Shown piece by piece: positions 1-12,373 of a stretch of 64,000 bases of DNA. Source of the DNA: Bombus terrestris. Its lineage: Eukaryota > Arthropoda > Insecta > Hymenoptera > Apidae. The stretch spans positions 6,126,501-6,190,500 of the forward strand of contig NC_063275.1 in the NCBI RefSeq assembly GCF_910591885.1. Direction: 5' to 3'. The position numbers and the translations under genes are program-made. How positions within the stretch are numbered: the first letter of the stretch is position 1; every line of letters starts with the position of its first letter. The notes below the pieces were generated by a model that worked only from the letters and a program-made list of their open reading frames with translations, was not told the origin of the DNA and made no database searches.

Positions 1-3000
1 GCTCGTAAAAATCTAGTCCTACCTCACAACCGATGCGGCTCGCTCTCAAATTTGAAGTAAATCGCGTTCTTATCGAAGGTCGAACGCCAGTGGGATTGGT
101 TTTAGGTTAGGCTATACTTTTTCGAGCGAGCGCAGCGAGCGAGCAATGCGTAAACGTGCGTCACAAACCAATTGATTGGCACGAAGGTACATAGAAATAT
201 TTGCACCAGCCCGAGGAGCCGGAAGCTTTTATCGAATTGCTCACTGAGCAAAGTTTACATGTTATCAATAGTTTTACACAAAGAGTAATAGTTCGACGAA
301 GAACAGTGCAACGTGAGTACCAGTATCGCTGAGAAAACTTGGAAATAACCGGAACTAAATGTAAGGAAATATGAAGTATATGTATAACCAGGAAGTTGAA
401 ACTAATGAAAATATATGTTAGGAACTATGAAGTATGTGTGTAGCATGAAAATTGTAATCGTTGCTTGCTCGCAGCGTGCGCTCGTAAAAATCTAGTCCAA
501 CCTCACAACCGATGCGGCTCGCTCTCAAATTTGAAGTAAATCGCCTTCTTATCGAAGGTCGAACGCCAGTGGGATTGGTTTTAGGTTAGGCTATAGTTTT
601 TCGAGCGAGCGCAGCGAGCGAGCAATGCGTATACGTGCGTCACAAACCAATTGATTTGCACGTAGGTACACAGAAATATTTGCACCTACCCGAGGAGCCG
701 GAAGCTTTTATCGAATTGCTCACTGAGCAAAGTTTACATGTTATCAATTGTTTTACACAAAGAGTAATAGTTCGGCGAAGTGCAGTGCAACGTGAGTACC
801 AGTATCGCTGAGAAAACTTGGAAATAACCGGAACTAAATGTAAGGAAATATAAAGTATATGTATAACCAGGAAGTTGAAACTAATGAAAATATATGTTAG
901 GAATTATATAGAATGTGTGTAGCATAAAATTGTAATCGTTGCTCGCTCCGCACGCTCGTAAAAAAATGGTACAACCTCACAACCGATCCGGCTCGCTCGC
1001 AAATTTGAAGTAAATCGCCTCCATATCGAAGGACGAACGCAGGTGGGATTGGTTTTAGGTTAGGCTATAGTTTTTCGAGCGAGCGCAGCGAGCGAGCAAT
1101 GCGTAAACGTGCGACACAAACCAATTGATTGGCACGAAGGTACATAGAAATATTTGCACCAGCCCGAGGAGCCGGAAGCTTTTATCGAATTGCTCACTGA
1201 GCAAAGTTTACATGTTATCAATAGTTTTACACAAAGAGTAATAGTTCGACGAAGTACAGTGCAACGTGAGTACCAGTATCGCTGAGAAAACTTGGAACTA
1301 ACCGGAACTAAATGTAAGGAAATATGAAGTATATGTATAACCAGGAAGTTGAAACTAATGAAAATATATGTTAGGAACTATGAAGTATGTGTGTAGCATG
1401 AAAATTGTAATCGTTGCTTGCTCGCAGCGTGCGCTCGTAAAAATCTAGTCCAACCTCACAACCGATGCGGCTCGCTCTCAAATTTGAAGTAAATCGCCTT
1501 CTTATCGAAGGTCGAACGCCAGTGGGATTGGTTTTATGTTAGGCTATAGTTTTTCGAGCGAGCGCAGCGAGCGAGCAATGCCTAAACGTGCGTCTCAATC
1601 CAATTCATTGGCACGTAGGCACATAGAAATAATTGCACCTGCCCGAAGAGCCGGAAGCTTTTATCGAATTGCTCACTGAGCAAAGTTTACATGTTATCAA
1701 TAGTTTTACACAAAGAGTAATAGTTCGACGAAGTACAGTGCAACGTGGGTACCAGTATCGCTGAGAAAACTTGGAAATAACCGGAACTAAATGTAAGGAA
1801 ATATAAAGTATATGTATAACCAGGAAGTTGAAACTAATGAAAATATATGTTAGGAATTATATAGAATGTGTGTAGCATAAAATTGTAATCGTTGCTCGCT
1901 CCGCACGCTCGTAAAAAAATGGTCCAACCTCACAACCGATGCGGCTCGCTCTCAAATTTGAAGTAAATCGCCTTCTTATCGAAGGTCGAACGCCAGTGGG
2001 ATTGGTTTTATGTTAGGCTATAGTTTTTCGAGCGAGCGCAGCGAGCGAGCAATGCGTAAACGTGCGTCACAAACCAATTGATTGGCACGAAGGTACATAG
2101 AAATATTTGCACCAGCCCGAGGAGCCGGAAGCTTTTATCGAATTGCTCACTGAGCAAAGTTTACATGTTATCAATAGTTTTACACAAAGAGTAATAGTTC
2201 GACGAAGAACAGTGCAACGTGAGTACCAGTATCGCTGAGAAAACTTGGAAATAACCGGAACTAAATGTAAGGAAATATGAAGTATATGTATAACCAGGAA
2301 GTTGAAACTAATGAAAATATATGTTAGGAACTATGAAGTATGTGTGTAGCATGAAAATTGTAATCGTTGCTTGCTCGCAGCGTGCGCTCGTAAAAATCTA
2401 GTCCAACCTCACAACCGATGCGGCTCGCTCTCAAATTTGAAGTAAATCGCCTTCTTATCGAAGGTCGAACGCCAGTGGGATTGGTTTTAGGTTAGGCTAT
2501 ACTTTTTCGAGCGAGCGCAGCGAGCGAGCAATGCGTAAACGTGCGTCACAAACCAATTGATTGGCACGAAGGTACATAGAAATATTTGCACCAGCCCGAG
2601 GAGCCGGAAGCTTTTATCGAATTGCTCACTGAGCAAAGTTTACATGTTATCAATAGTTTTACACAAAGAGTAATAGTTCGACGAAGAACAGTGCAACGTG
2701 AGTACCAGTATCGCTGAGAAAACTTGGAAATAACCGGAACTAAATGTAAGGAAATATGAAGTATATGTATAACCAGGAAGTTGAAACTAATGAAAATATA
2801 TGTTAGGAACTATGAAGTATGTGTGTAGCATGAAAATTGTAATCGTTGCTTGCTCGCAGCGTGCGCTCGTAAAAATCTAGTCCAACCTCACAACCGATGC
2901 GGCTCGCTCTCAAATTTGAAGTAAATCGCCTTCTTATCGAAGGTCGAACGCCAGTGGGATTGGTTTTAGGTTAGGCTATAGTTTTTCGAGCGAGCGCAGC

Positions 3001-4765
3001 GAGCGAGCAATGCGTATACGTGCGTCACAAACCAATTGATTTGCACGTAGGTACACAGAAATATTTGCACCTACCCGAGGAGCCGGAAGCTTTTATCGAA
3101 TTGCTCACTGAGCAAAGTTTACATGTTATCAATTGTTTTACACAAAGAGTAATAGTTCGGCGAAGTGCAGTGCAACGTGAGTACCAGTATCGCTGAGAAA
3201 ACTTGGAAATAACCGGAACTAAATGTAAGGAAATATAAAGTATATGTATAACCAGGAAGTTGAAACTAATGAAAATATATGTTAGGAATTATATAGAATG
3301 TGTGTAGCATAAAATTGTAATCGTTGCTCGCTCCGCACGCTCGTAAAAAAATGGTACAGCCTCACAACCGATCCGGCTCGCTCGCAAATTTGAAGTAAAT
3401 CGCCTCTATATCGAAGGACGAACGCAGGTGGGATTGGTTTTAGGTAAGGCTATAGTTTTTCGAGCGAGCGCAGCGAGCGTGCAATGCCTAAACGTGCGTC
3501 TCAATCCAATTCATTGGCACGTAGGCACATAGAAATAATTGCACCTGCCCGAAGAGCCGGAAGCTTTTATCGAATTGCTCACTGAGCAAAGATTACATGT
3601 TATCAATAGTTTTACACAAAGAATAATAGTTCGACGAAGTACAGTGCAACGTGAGTACCAGTATCGCTGAGAAAACTTGGAAATAACCGGAACTAAATGT
3701 AAGGAAATATAAAGTATATGTATAACCAGGAAGTTGAAACTAATGAAAATATATGTTAGGAATTATATAGAATGTGTGTAGCATAAAATTGTAATCGTTG
3801 CTCGCTCCGCACGCTCGTAAAAAAATGGTACAACCTCACAACCGATCCGGCTCGCTCGCAAATTTGAAGTAAATCGCCTCCATATCGAAGGACGAACGCA
3901 GGTGGGATTGGTTTTAGGTTAGGCTATAGTTTTTCGAGCGAGCGCAGCGAGCGAGCAATGCGTAAACGTGCGACACAAACCAATTGATTGGCACGAAGGT
4001 ACATAGAAATATTTGCACCAGCCCGAGGAGCCGGAAGCTTTTATCGAATTGCTCACTGAGCAAAGTTTACATGTTATCAATAGTTTTACACAAAGAGTAA
4101 TAGTTCGACGAAGTACAGTGCAACGTGAGTACCAGTATCGCTGAGAAAACTTGGAACTAACCGGAACTAAATGTAAGGAAATATGAAGTATATGTATAAC
4201 CAGGAAGTTGAAACTAATGAAAATATATGTTAGGAACTATGAAGTATGTGTGTAGCATGAAAATTGTAATCGTTGCTTGCTCGCAGCGTGCGCTCGTAAA
4301 AATCTAGTCCAACCTCACAACCGATGCGGCTCGCTCTCAAATTTGAAGTAAATCGCGTTCTTATCGAAGGTCGAACGCCAGTGGGATTGGTTTTAGGTTA
4401 GGCTATACTTTTTCGAGCGAGCGCAGCGAGCGAGCAATGCGTAAACGTGCGTCACAAACCAATTGATTGGCACGAAGGTACATAGAAATATTTGCACCAG
4501 CTCGAGGAGCCGGAAGCTTTTATCGAATTGCTCACTGAGCAAAGTTTACATGTTATCAATAGTTTTACACAAAGAGTAATAGTTCGACGAAGTACAGTGC
4601 AACGTGAGTACCAGTATCGCTGAGAAAACTTGGAAATAACCGGAACTAAATGTAAGGAAATATAAAGTATATGTATAACCAGGAAGTTGAAACTAATGAA
4701 AATATATGTTAGGAATTATATAGAATGTGTGTAGCATAAAATTGTAATCGTTGCTCGCTCCGCAC
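1..4765. repeat. Lineage I, mixed block of ten P1/P2/P3/P4-like monomers
   Basis: Monomers start at 1, 480, 954, 1433, 1907, 2386, 2865, 3339, 3813 and 4292. The pair at 1 and 480 (P1 with CTATACTTTTTC, P2 with GCGTATACG) recurs at 2386 and 2865. The monomer at 954 recurs at 3813 and shares GTGCGACACAAACC, a variant otherwise seen only at about 11100. The block is therefore built from local duplications of two to five monomers rather than one clean HOR unit. The monomer at 3339 is P3 (GGTACAGCC, GGTAAGGC). Confidence 0.85.
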
Positions 4766-5719
4766 GCTCGTAAAAAAATGGTCCAACCTCACAACCGATC
4801 CGGCTCGCTCGCAAATTTGAAGTAAATCGCCTCCATATCGAAGGACGAACGCAGGTGGGATTGGTTTTAGGTTAGGCTATAGTTTTTCGAGCGAGCGCAG
4901 CGAGCGAGCAATGCGTAAACGTGCGTCACAAACCAATTGATTGGCACGAAGGTACATAGAAATATTTGCACCAGCCCGAGGAGCCGGAAGCTTTTATCGA
5001 ATTGCTCACTGAGCAAAGTTTACATGTTATCAATAGTTTTACACAAAGAGTAATAGTTCGACGAAGTACAGTGCAACGTGGGTACCAGTATCGCTGAGAA
5101 AACTTGGAAATAACCGGAACTAAATGTAAGGAAATATAAAGTATATGTGTAACCAGGAAGTTGAAACTAATGAAAATATATGTTAGGAACTATGAAGTAT
5201 GTGTGTAGCATGAAAATTGTAATCGTTGCTTGCTCGCAGCGTGCGCTCGTAAAAATCTAGTCCAACCTCACAACCGATGCGGCTCGCTCTCAAATTTGAA
5301 GTAAATCGCCTTCTTATCGAAGGTCGAACGCCAGTGTGATTGGTTTTTTGTTAGGCTATAGTTTTTCGAGCGAGCGCAGCGAGCGAGCAATGCCTAAACG
5401 TGCGTCTCAATCCAATTCATTGGCACGTAGGCACAAAGAAATAATTGCACCTGCCCGAAGAGCCGGAAGCTTTTATCGAATTGCTCACTCAGCAAAGTTT
5501 ACATGTTATCAATAGTTTTACACAAAGAGTAATAGTTCGACGAAGTACAGTGCAACGTGAGTACCAGTATCGCTGAGAAAACTTGGAAATAACCGGAACT
5601 AAATGTAAGGAAATATAAAGTATATGTATAACCAGGAAGTTGAAACTAATGAAAATATATGTTAGGAACTATGAAGTATGTGTGTAGCATGAAAATTGTA
5701 ATGGTTGCTCGCTCCGCAC

Positions 5720-6194
5720 GCTCGTAAAAAAATGGTCCAACCTCACAAGCGATGCGGCTCGCACTCAAATTTGAAGTAAATCGCCTTCTTATCGAAGGTC
5801 GAACGCAGGTGGGATTGGTTTTAGGTTAGGCTATAGTTTTTCGAGCGAGCGCAGCGAGCGAGCAATGCGTAAACGTGCGTCACAAACCAATTGATTGGCA
5901 CGAAGGTACATAGAAATATTTGCACCAGCCCGAGGAGCCGGAAGCTTTTATCGAATTGCTCACTGAGCAAAGTTTACATGTTATCAATAGTTTTACACAA
6001 AGAGTAATAGTTCGACGAAGTAAAGTGCAACGTGAGTACCAGTATCGCTGAGAAAACTTGGAAATAACCGGAACTAAATGTAAGGAAATATAAAGTATAT
6101 GTATAACCAGGAAGTTGAAACTAATGAAAATATATGTTAGGAACTATGAAGTATGTGTGTAGCATGAAAATTGTAATGGTTGCTCGCTCCGCAC
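5720..6194. repeat. Single-monomer tandem duplication (P6), 475 bp
   Basis: This monomer and the next one (6195-6673) share CAAGCGATGCGG, the GCACTCAAA variant and AAGTAAAGTG, which mark slot P6. They differ by GGTCCAACC against GGTCCTACC and in the tail. This copy ends in TAATGGTTGC with the B arm, the same tail as the preceding P5 monomer (5245-5719), whereas the second copy has the normal A tail. That pattern fits unequal exchange between a P5 and a P6 monomer one register apart, within their shared 3' part. The other lineage-I copy has only one P6 (13328). Confidence 0.85.
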
Positions 6195-8086
6195 GCTCGT
6201 AAAAAAATGGTCCTACCTCACAAGCGATGCGGCTCGCACTCAAATTTGAAGTAAATCGCCTTCTTATCGAAGGTCGAACGCAGGTGGGATTGGTTTTAGG
6301 TTAGGCTATAGTTTTTCGAGCGAGCGCAGCGAGCGAGCAATGCGTAAACGTGCGTCACAAACCAATTGATTGGCACGAAGGTACATAGAAATATTTGCAC
6401 CAGCCCGAGGAGCCGGAAGCTTTTATCGAATTGCTCACTGAGCAAAGTTTACATGTTATCAATAGTTTTACACAAAGAGTAATAGTTCGACGAAGTAAAG
6501 TGCAACGTGAGTACCAGTATCGCTGAGAAAACTTGGAAATAACCGGAACTAAATGTAAGGAAATATAAAGTATATGTATAACCAGGAAGTTGAAACTAAT
6601 GAAAATATATGTTAGGAACTATGAAGTATGTGTGTAGCATGAAAATTGTAATCGTTGCTTGCTCGCAGCGTGCGCTCGTAAAAATCTAGTCCAACCTCAC
6701 AACCGATGCGACTCGCTCTCAAATTTGAAGTAAATCGCCTTCTTATCGAAGGTCGAACGCCAGTGGGATTGGTTTTATACTAGGCTATAGTTTTTCGAGC
6801 GAGCGCAGCGAGCGAGCAATGCCTAAACGTGCGTCTCAATCCAATTCATTGGCACGTAGGCACATAGAAATAATTGCACCTGCCCGAAGAGCCGGAAGCT
6901 TTTATCGAATTGCTCACTGAGCAAAGTTTACATGTTATCAATAGTTTTACACAAAGAGTAATAGTTCGACGAAGTACAGTGCAACGTGAGTACCAGTATC
7001 GCTGAGAAAACTTGGAAATAACCGGAACTAAATGTAAGGAAATATAAAGTATATGTATAACCAGGAAGATGAAACTAATGAAAATATATGTTAGGAATTA
7101 TATAGAATGTGTGTAGCATAAAATTATAATCGTTGCTCGCTCCGCACGCACGTAAAAAAATGGTCCAACCTCACAACCGATCCGGCTCGCTCGCAAATTT
7201 GAAGTAAATCGCCTCCATATCAAAGGGCGACCGCAGGTGGGATTGGTTTTAGGTTAGGCTATAGTTTTTCGAGCGAGCGCAGCGAGCGAGCAATGCGTAA
7301 ACGTGCGTCACAAACCTATTGATTAGCACATAGGTACACAGAAATATTTGCACCTGCCCGAGGAGCCGGAAGCTTTTATCGAATTGCTCACTGAGCAAAG
7401 TTTACATGTTATCAATTGTTTTACACAAAGAGAAATAGTTCGACGAAGTACAGTGCAACGTGAGTACCAGTATCGCTGAGAAAACTTGGAACTAACCGGA
7501 ACTAAATGTAAGGAAATATAAAGTATATGTATAACCAGGAAGTTGAAACTAATGAAAATATATGTTAGGAACTATGAAGTATGTGTGTAGCATGAAAATT
7601 GTAATCGTTGCTTGCTCGCAGCATGCGCTCGTAAAAATCTAGTCCAACCTCACAACCGATGCGGCTCGCTCTCAAATTTGAAGTAAATCGCCTTCTTATC
7701 GAAGGTCGAACGCCAGTGGGATTGGTTTTATGTTAGGCTATAGTTTTTCGAGCGAGCACAGCGAGCGAGCAATGCCTAAACGTGCGTCTCAATCCAATTC
7801 ATTCGCACGTAGGCACATAGAAATAATTGCACCTGCCCGAAGAGCCGGAAGCTTTTATCGAATTGCTCACTGAGCAAAGTTTACATGTTATCAATAGTTT
7901 TACACAAAGAGTAATAGTTCGACGAAGTTCAGTGCAACGTGAGTACCAGTATCGCTAAGAAAACTTGGAACTAACCGGAACTAAATGTAAGGAAATATAA
8001 AGTATATGTATAACCAGGAAGTTGAAACTAATGAAAATATATGTTAGGAACTATGAAGTATGTGTGTAGCATGAAAATTGTAATAG

Positions 8087-8251
8087 TTGCTTGCTCGCAG
8101 CGTGCGCTCGTAAAAATCTAGTCCAACCTCACAACCGATGCGGCTCGCTCTCAAATTTGAAGTAAATCGCCTTCTTATCGAAGGTCGAACGCCAGTGGGA
8201 TTGGTTTTATGTTAGGCTATAGTTTTTCGAGCGCACGCTGCGAGCAAGCAA
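8087..8251. repeat. Perfect 24-bp inverted repeat: right arm converted to complement of left arm
   Basis: In the monomer starting at 8106 the right arm at 8228-8251 (CGAGCGCACGCTGC followed by GAGCAAGCAA) is an exact reverse complement of the left arm at 8087-8110 (TTGCTTGCTCGCAGC followed by GTGCGCTCG), with 117 bp between them. The corresponding P10 monomers elsewhere (for example 15239, 26636 and 48953) carry GAGCGAACGCAGCGAGCGAG instead, which pairs only imperfectly. The three differences all go to the left-arm state. I read this as one arm templating repair of the other. I did not see a second case in the window. Confidence 0.9.
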
Positions 8252-8579
8252 TGCCTAAACGTGCGTCTCAATCCAATTCATTGGCACGTAGGCACATAGA
8301 AATAATTGCACCTGCCCGAAGAGCCGGAAGCTTTTATCGAATTGCTCACTGAGCAAAGTTTACATGTTATCAATAGTTTTACACAAAGAGTAATAGTTCG
8401 ACGAAGTACAGTGCAACGTGAGTACCAGTATCGCTGAGAAAACTTGGAAATAACCGGAACTAAATGTAAGGAAATATAAAGTATATGTATAACCAGGAAG
8501 TTGAAACTAATGAAAATATATGTTAGGAATTATATAGAATGTGTGTAGCATAAAATTGTAATCGTTGCTCGCTCCGCAC

Positions 8580-9040
8580 GCTCGTAAAAAAATGGTCCAA
8601 CCTCACAACCGATCCGGCTCGCTCGCAAATTTGAAGTAAATCGCCTCCATATCGAAGGACGAACGCAGGTGGGATTGGTTTTAGGTTAGGCTATAGTTTT
8701 TCGAGCGAGCAATGCGTAAACGTGCGTCACAAACCAATTGATTAGCACGTAGGTACACAGAAATATTTGCACCTGCCCGAGGAGCCGGAAGCTTTTATCG
8801 AATTGCTCACTGAGCAAAGTTTACATGTTATCAATTGTTTTACACAAAGAGAAATAGTTCGACGAAGTACAGTGCAACGTGAGTACCAGTATCGCTGAGA
8901 AAACTTGGAACTAACCGGAACTAAATGTAAGGAAATATAAAGTATATGAATAACCAGGAAGTTGAAACTAATGAAAATATATGTTAGGAATTATATAGAA
9001 TGTGTGTAGCATAAAATTGTAATCGTTGCACGCTCCGCAC
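8580..9040. repeat. P11 monomer with 13-bp right-arm deletion (461 bp); ten more like it
   Basis: The right arm reads TTTTTCGAGCGAGCAATGCG, lacking 13 bases present in most monomers. The lost segment lies between two direct copies of CGAGCGAGC that are 13 bases apart, so replication slippage or single-strand annealing explains it. Ten more monomers with the deletion start at 15713, 20465, 22363, 27110, 39952, 41841, 44682, 56571, 58938 and 61310. Copies with a B tail are 461 bp and those with an A tail are 466 bp. The deletion shortens the right arm and so weakens the inverted pair. Confidence 0.92.
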
Positions 9041-9514
9041 GCTCGTAAAAAAATGGTCCAACCTCACAACCGATCCGGCACGTTCGCAAATTTGAAGTGA
9101 ATTGCCTCCTTACCGAAAAACGAACGAAAGAGGGATTGGTTTTAGGTTAGGCTATAGTTTTTCGAGCGAGCGCAGCGAGCGAGCAATGCGTAAACGTGCG
9201 TCACAAACCAATTGATTAGCACGTAGGTACATAGAAATATTTGCACCAGCCCGAGGAGCCGGAAGCTTTTATCGAATTGCTCACTGAGCAAAGTTTACAT
9301 GTTATCAATTGTTTTACACAAAGAGTAATAGTTCGGCGAAGTGCAGTGCAACGTGAGTACCAGTATCGCTGAGAAAACTTGGAAATAACCGGAACTAAAT
9401 GTAAGGAAATATAAAGTATATGTATAACCAGGAAGTTGAAACTAATGAAAATATATGTTAGGAATTATATAGAATATGTGTAGCATAAAATTGTAATCGT
9501 TGCTCGCTCCGCAC
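9041..9514. repeat. Divergent monomer P12, copy 1
   Basis: The front ~130 bases differ from the usual B-class sequence at about eleven positions in a 70-base stretch: GCACGTTCGC for GCTCGCTCGC, GTGAATTGCC for GTAAATCGCC, CCTTACCG for CCATATCG, and AACGAAAGAGGG for AACGCAGGTGGG. The 3' part is ordinary. It is flanked by P11 with the GTTGCACGCTCC junction and by P1. It is the most diverged subfamily I see and must predate HOR amplification, because other copies carry the same changes. Confidence 0.88.
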
Positions 9515-10946
9515 GCTCGTAAAAATCTAGTCCAACCTCACAACCGATGCGGCTCGCTCTCAAACTTGAAGTAAATCGCGTTCTTATCGAAGGTCGAACG
9601 CCAGTGGGATTGGTTTTAGGTTAGGCTATAGTTGTTCGAGCGAGCGCAGCGAGCGAGCAATGCGTAAACGTGCGTCACAAACCAATTGATTGGCACGAAG
9701 GTACATAGAAATATTTGCACCAGCCCGAGGAGCCGGAAGCTTTTATCGAATTGCTCACTGAGCAAAGTTTACATGTTATCAATAGTTTTACACAAAGAGT
9801 AATAGTTCGACGAAGAATAGTGCAACGTGAGTACCAGTATCGCTGAGAAAACTTGGAAATAACCGGAACTAAATGTAAGGAAATATGAAGTATATGTATA
9901 ACCAGGAAGTTGAAACTAATGAAAATATATGTTAGGAACTATGAAGTATGTGTGTAGCATGAAAATTGTAATCGTTGCTTGCTCGCAGCGTGCGCTCGTA
10001 AAAATCTAGTCCAACCTCACAACCGATGCGGCTCGCTCTCAAATTTGAAGTAAATCGCCTTCTTATCGAAGGTCGAACGCCAGTGGGATTGGTTTTAGGT
10101 TAGGCTATAGTTTTTCGAGCGAGCGCAGCGAGCGAGCAATGCGTATACGTGCGTCACAAACCAATTGATTTGCACGTAGGTACACAGAAATATTTGCACC
10201 TACCCGAGGAGCCGGAAGCTTTTATCGAATTGCTCACTGAGCAAAGTTTACATGTTATCAATTGTTTTACACAAAGAGTAATAGTTCGGCGAAGTGCAGT
10301 GCAACGTGAGTACCAGTATCGCTGAGAAAACTTGGAAATAACCGGAACTAAATGTAAGGAAATATAAAGTATATGTATAACCAGGAAGTTGAAACTAATG
10401 AAAATATATGTTAGGAATTATGTAGAATGTGTGTAGCATAAAATTGTAATCGTTGCTCGCTCCGCACGCTCGTAAAAAAATGGTACAGCCTCACAACCGA
10501 TCCGGCTCGCTCGCAAATTTGAAGTAAATCGCCTCTATATCGAAGGACGAACGCAGGTGGGATTGGTTTTAGGTAAGGCTATAGTTTTTCGAGCGAGCGC
10601 AGCGAGCGAGCAATGCCTAAACGTGCGTCTCAATCCAATTCATTGGCACGTAGGCACATAGAAATAATTGCACCTGCCCGAAGAGCCGGAAGCTTTTATC
10701 GAATTGCTCACTGAGCAAAGATTACATGTTATCAATAGTTTTACACAAAGAGAAATAGTTCGACGAAGTACAGTGCAACGTGAGTACCAGTATCGCTGAG
10801 AAAACTTGGAACTAACCGGAACTAAATGTAAGGAAATATAAAGTATATGTATAACCAGGAAGTTGAAACTAATGAAAATATATGTTAGGAACTATGAAGT
10901 ATGTGTGTAGCATGAAAATTGTAATCGTTGCTTGCTCGCAGCATGC

Positions 10947-11425
10947 GCTCGTAAAAATCTAGTCCAACCTCACAACCGATGCGGCTCGCTCTCAAATTTG
11001 AAGTAAATCGCCTTCTTATCGAAGGTCGAACGCCAGTGGGATTGGTTTTATGTTAGGCTATAGTTTTTCGAGCGAGCACAGCGAGCGAGCATTGCCTAAA
11101 CGTGCGACACAAACCAATTGATTGGCACGAAGGTACATAGAAATATTTGCACCAGCCCGAGGAGCCGGAAGCTTTTCTCGAATTGCTCACTGAGCAAAGT
11201 TTACATGTTATCAATAGTTTTACACAAAGAGTAATAGTTCGACGAAGTACAGTGCAACGTGAGTACCAGTATCGCTGAGAAAACTTGGAACTAACCGGAA
11301 CTAAATGTAAGGAAATATGAAGTATATGTATAACCAGGAAGTTGAAACTAATGAAAATATATGTTAGGAACTATGAAGTATGTGTGTAGCATGAAAATTG
11401 TAATCGTTGCTTGCTCGCAGCGTGC
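10947..11425. repeat. Chimeric monomer: P9-type front, P4-type back
   Basis: The first ~150 bases, including GCGAGCACAGCG, match the P9 monomer at 7627. From about 11101 (GTGCGACACAAACC, then ATTGATTGGCACG) it matches the monomers at 954 and 3813. It also has two private changes, CATTGCC at about 11090 and CTTTTCTCG at about 11172. It marks a crossover or conversion junction just downstream of the right arm. Confidence 0.82.
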
Positions 11426-12373
11426 GCTCGTAAAAATCTAGTCCAACCTCACAACCGATGCGGCTCGCTCTCAAATTTGAAGTAAATCGCCTTCTTATCG
11501 AAGGTCGAACGCCAGTGGGATTGGTTTTATGTTAGGCTATAGTTTTTCGAGCGAGCGCAGCGAGCGAGCAATGCCTAAACGTGCGTCTCAATCCAATTCA
11601 TTGGCACGTAGGCACATAGAAATAATTGCACCTGCCCGAAGAGCCGGAAGCTTTTATCGAATTGCTCACTGAGCAAAGTTTACATGTTATCAATAGTTTT
11701 ACACAAAGAGTAATAGTTCGACGAAGTACAGTGCAACGTGGGTACCAGTATCGCTGAGAAAACTTGGAAATAACCGGAACTAAATGTAAGGAAATATAAA
11801 GTATATGTATAACCAGGAAGTTGAAACTAATGAAAATATATGTTAGGAATTATATAGAATGTGTGTAGCATAAAATTGTAATCGTTGCTCGCTCCGCACG
11901 CTCGTAAAAAAATGGTCCAACCTCACAACCGATGCGGCTCGCTCTCAAATTTGAAGTAAATCGCGTTCTTATCGAAGGTCGAACGCCAGTGGGATTGGTT
12001 TTAGGTTAGGCTATACTTTTTCGAGCGAGCGCAGCGAGCGAGCAATGCGTAAACGTGCGTCACAAACCAATTGATTGGCACGAAGGTACATAGAAATATT
12101 TGCACCAGCTCGAGAAGCCGGAAGCTTTTATCGAATTGCTCACTGAGCAAAGTTTACATGTTATCAATAGTTTTACACAAAGAGTAATAGTTCGACGAAG
12201 TACAGTGCAACGTGAGTACCAGTATCGCTGAGAAAACTTGGAAATAACCGGAACTAAATGTAAGGAAATATAAAGTATATGTATAACCAGGAAGTTGAAA
12301 CTAATGAAAATATATGTTAGGAATTATATAGAATGTGTGTAGCATAAAATTGTAATCGTTGCTCGCTCCGCAC
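10947..12373. repeat. Three extra monomers between two HOR copies
   Basis: Monomers start at 10947 (chimera), 11426 and 11900. The one at 11426 matches the monomer at 1433, including the rare GTGGGTACC variant. The one at 11900 has the CTATACTTTTTC and CACCAGCTCGAG variants of the monomer at 4292, but its first ~30 bases resemble the monomer at 1907. These three units restore the local order seen at 1-4765, so this is an inserted or retained piece of that block rather than part of the 12-mer. Confidence 0.8.

Larger units (their letters stand above)
4766..10946. repeat. Lineage I HOR copy 1, 13 monomers (12-mer with one extra P6)
   Basis: Monomers start at 4766 (P4-like), 5245 (P5), 5720 (P6), 6195 (P6), 6674 (P7), 7148 (P8), 7627 (P9), 8106 (P10), 8580 (P11), 9041 (P12), 9515 (P1), 9994 (P2) and 10468 (P3). 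The slot order and diagnostic variants match the 12-mer at 12374-18079. The 6,181-bp length equals that 5,706-bp unit plus one 475-bp monomer, which is the duplicated P6. The right arm of the monomer at 8106 is unusual and is listed separately. Confidence 0.9.
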
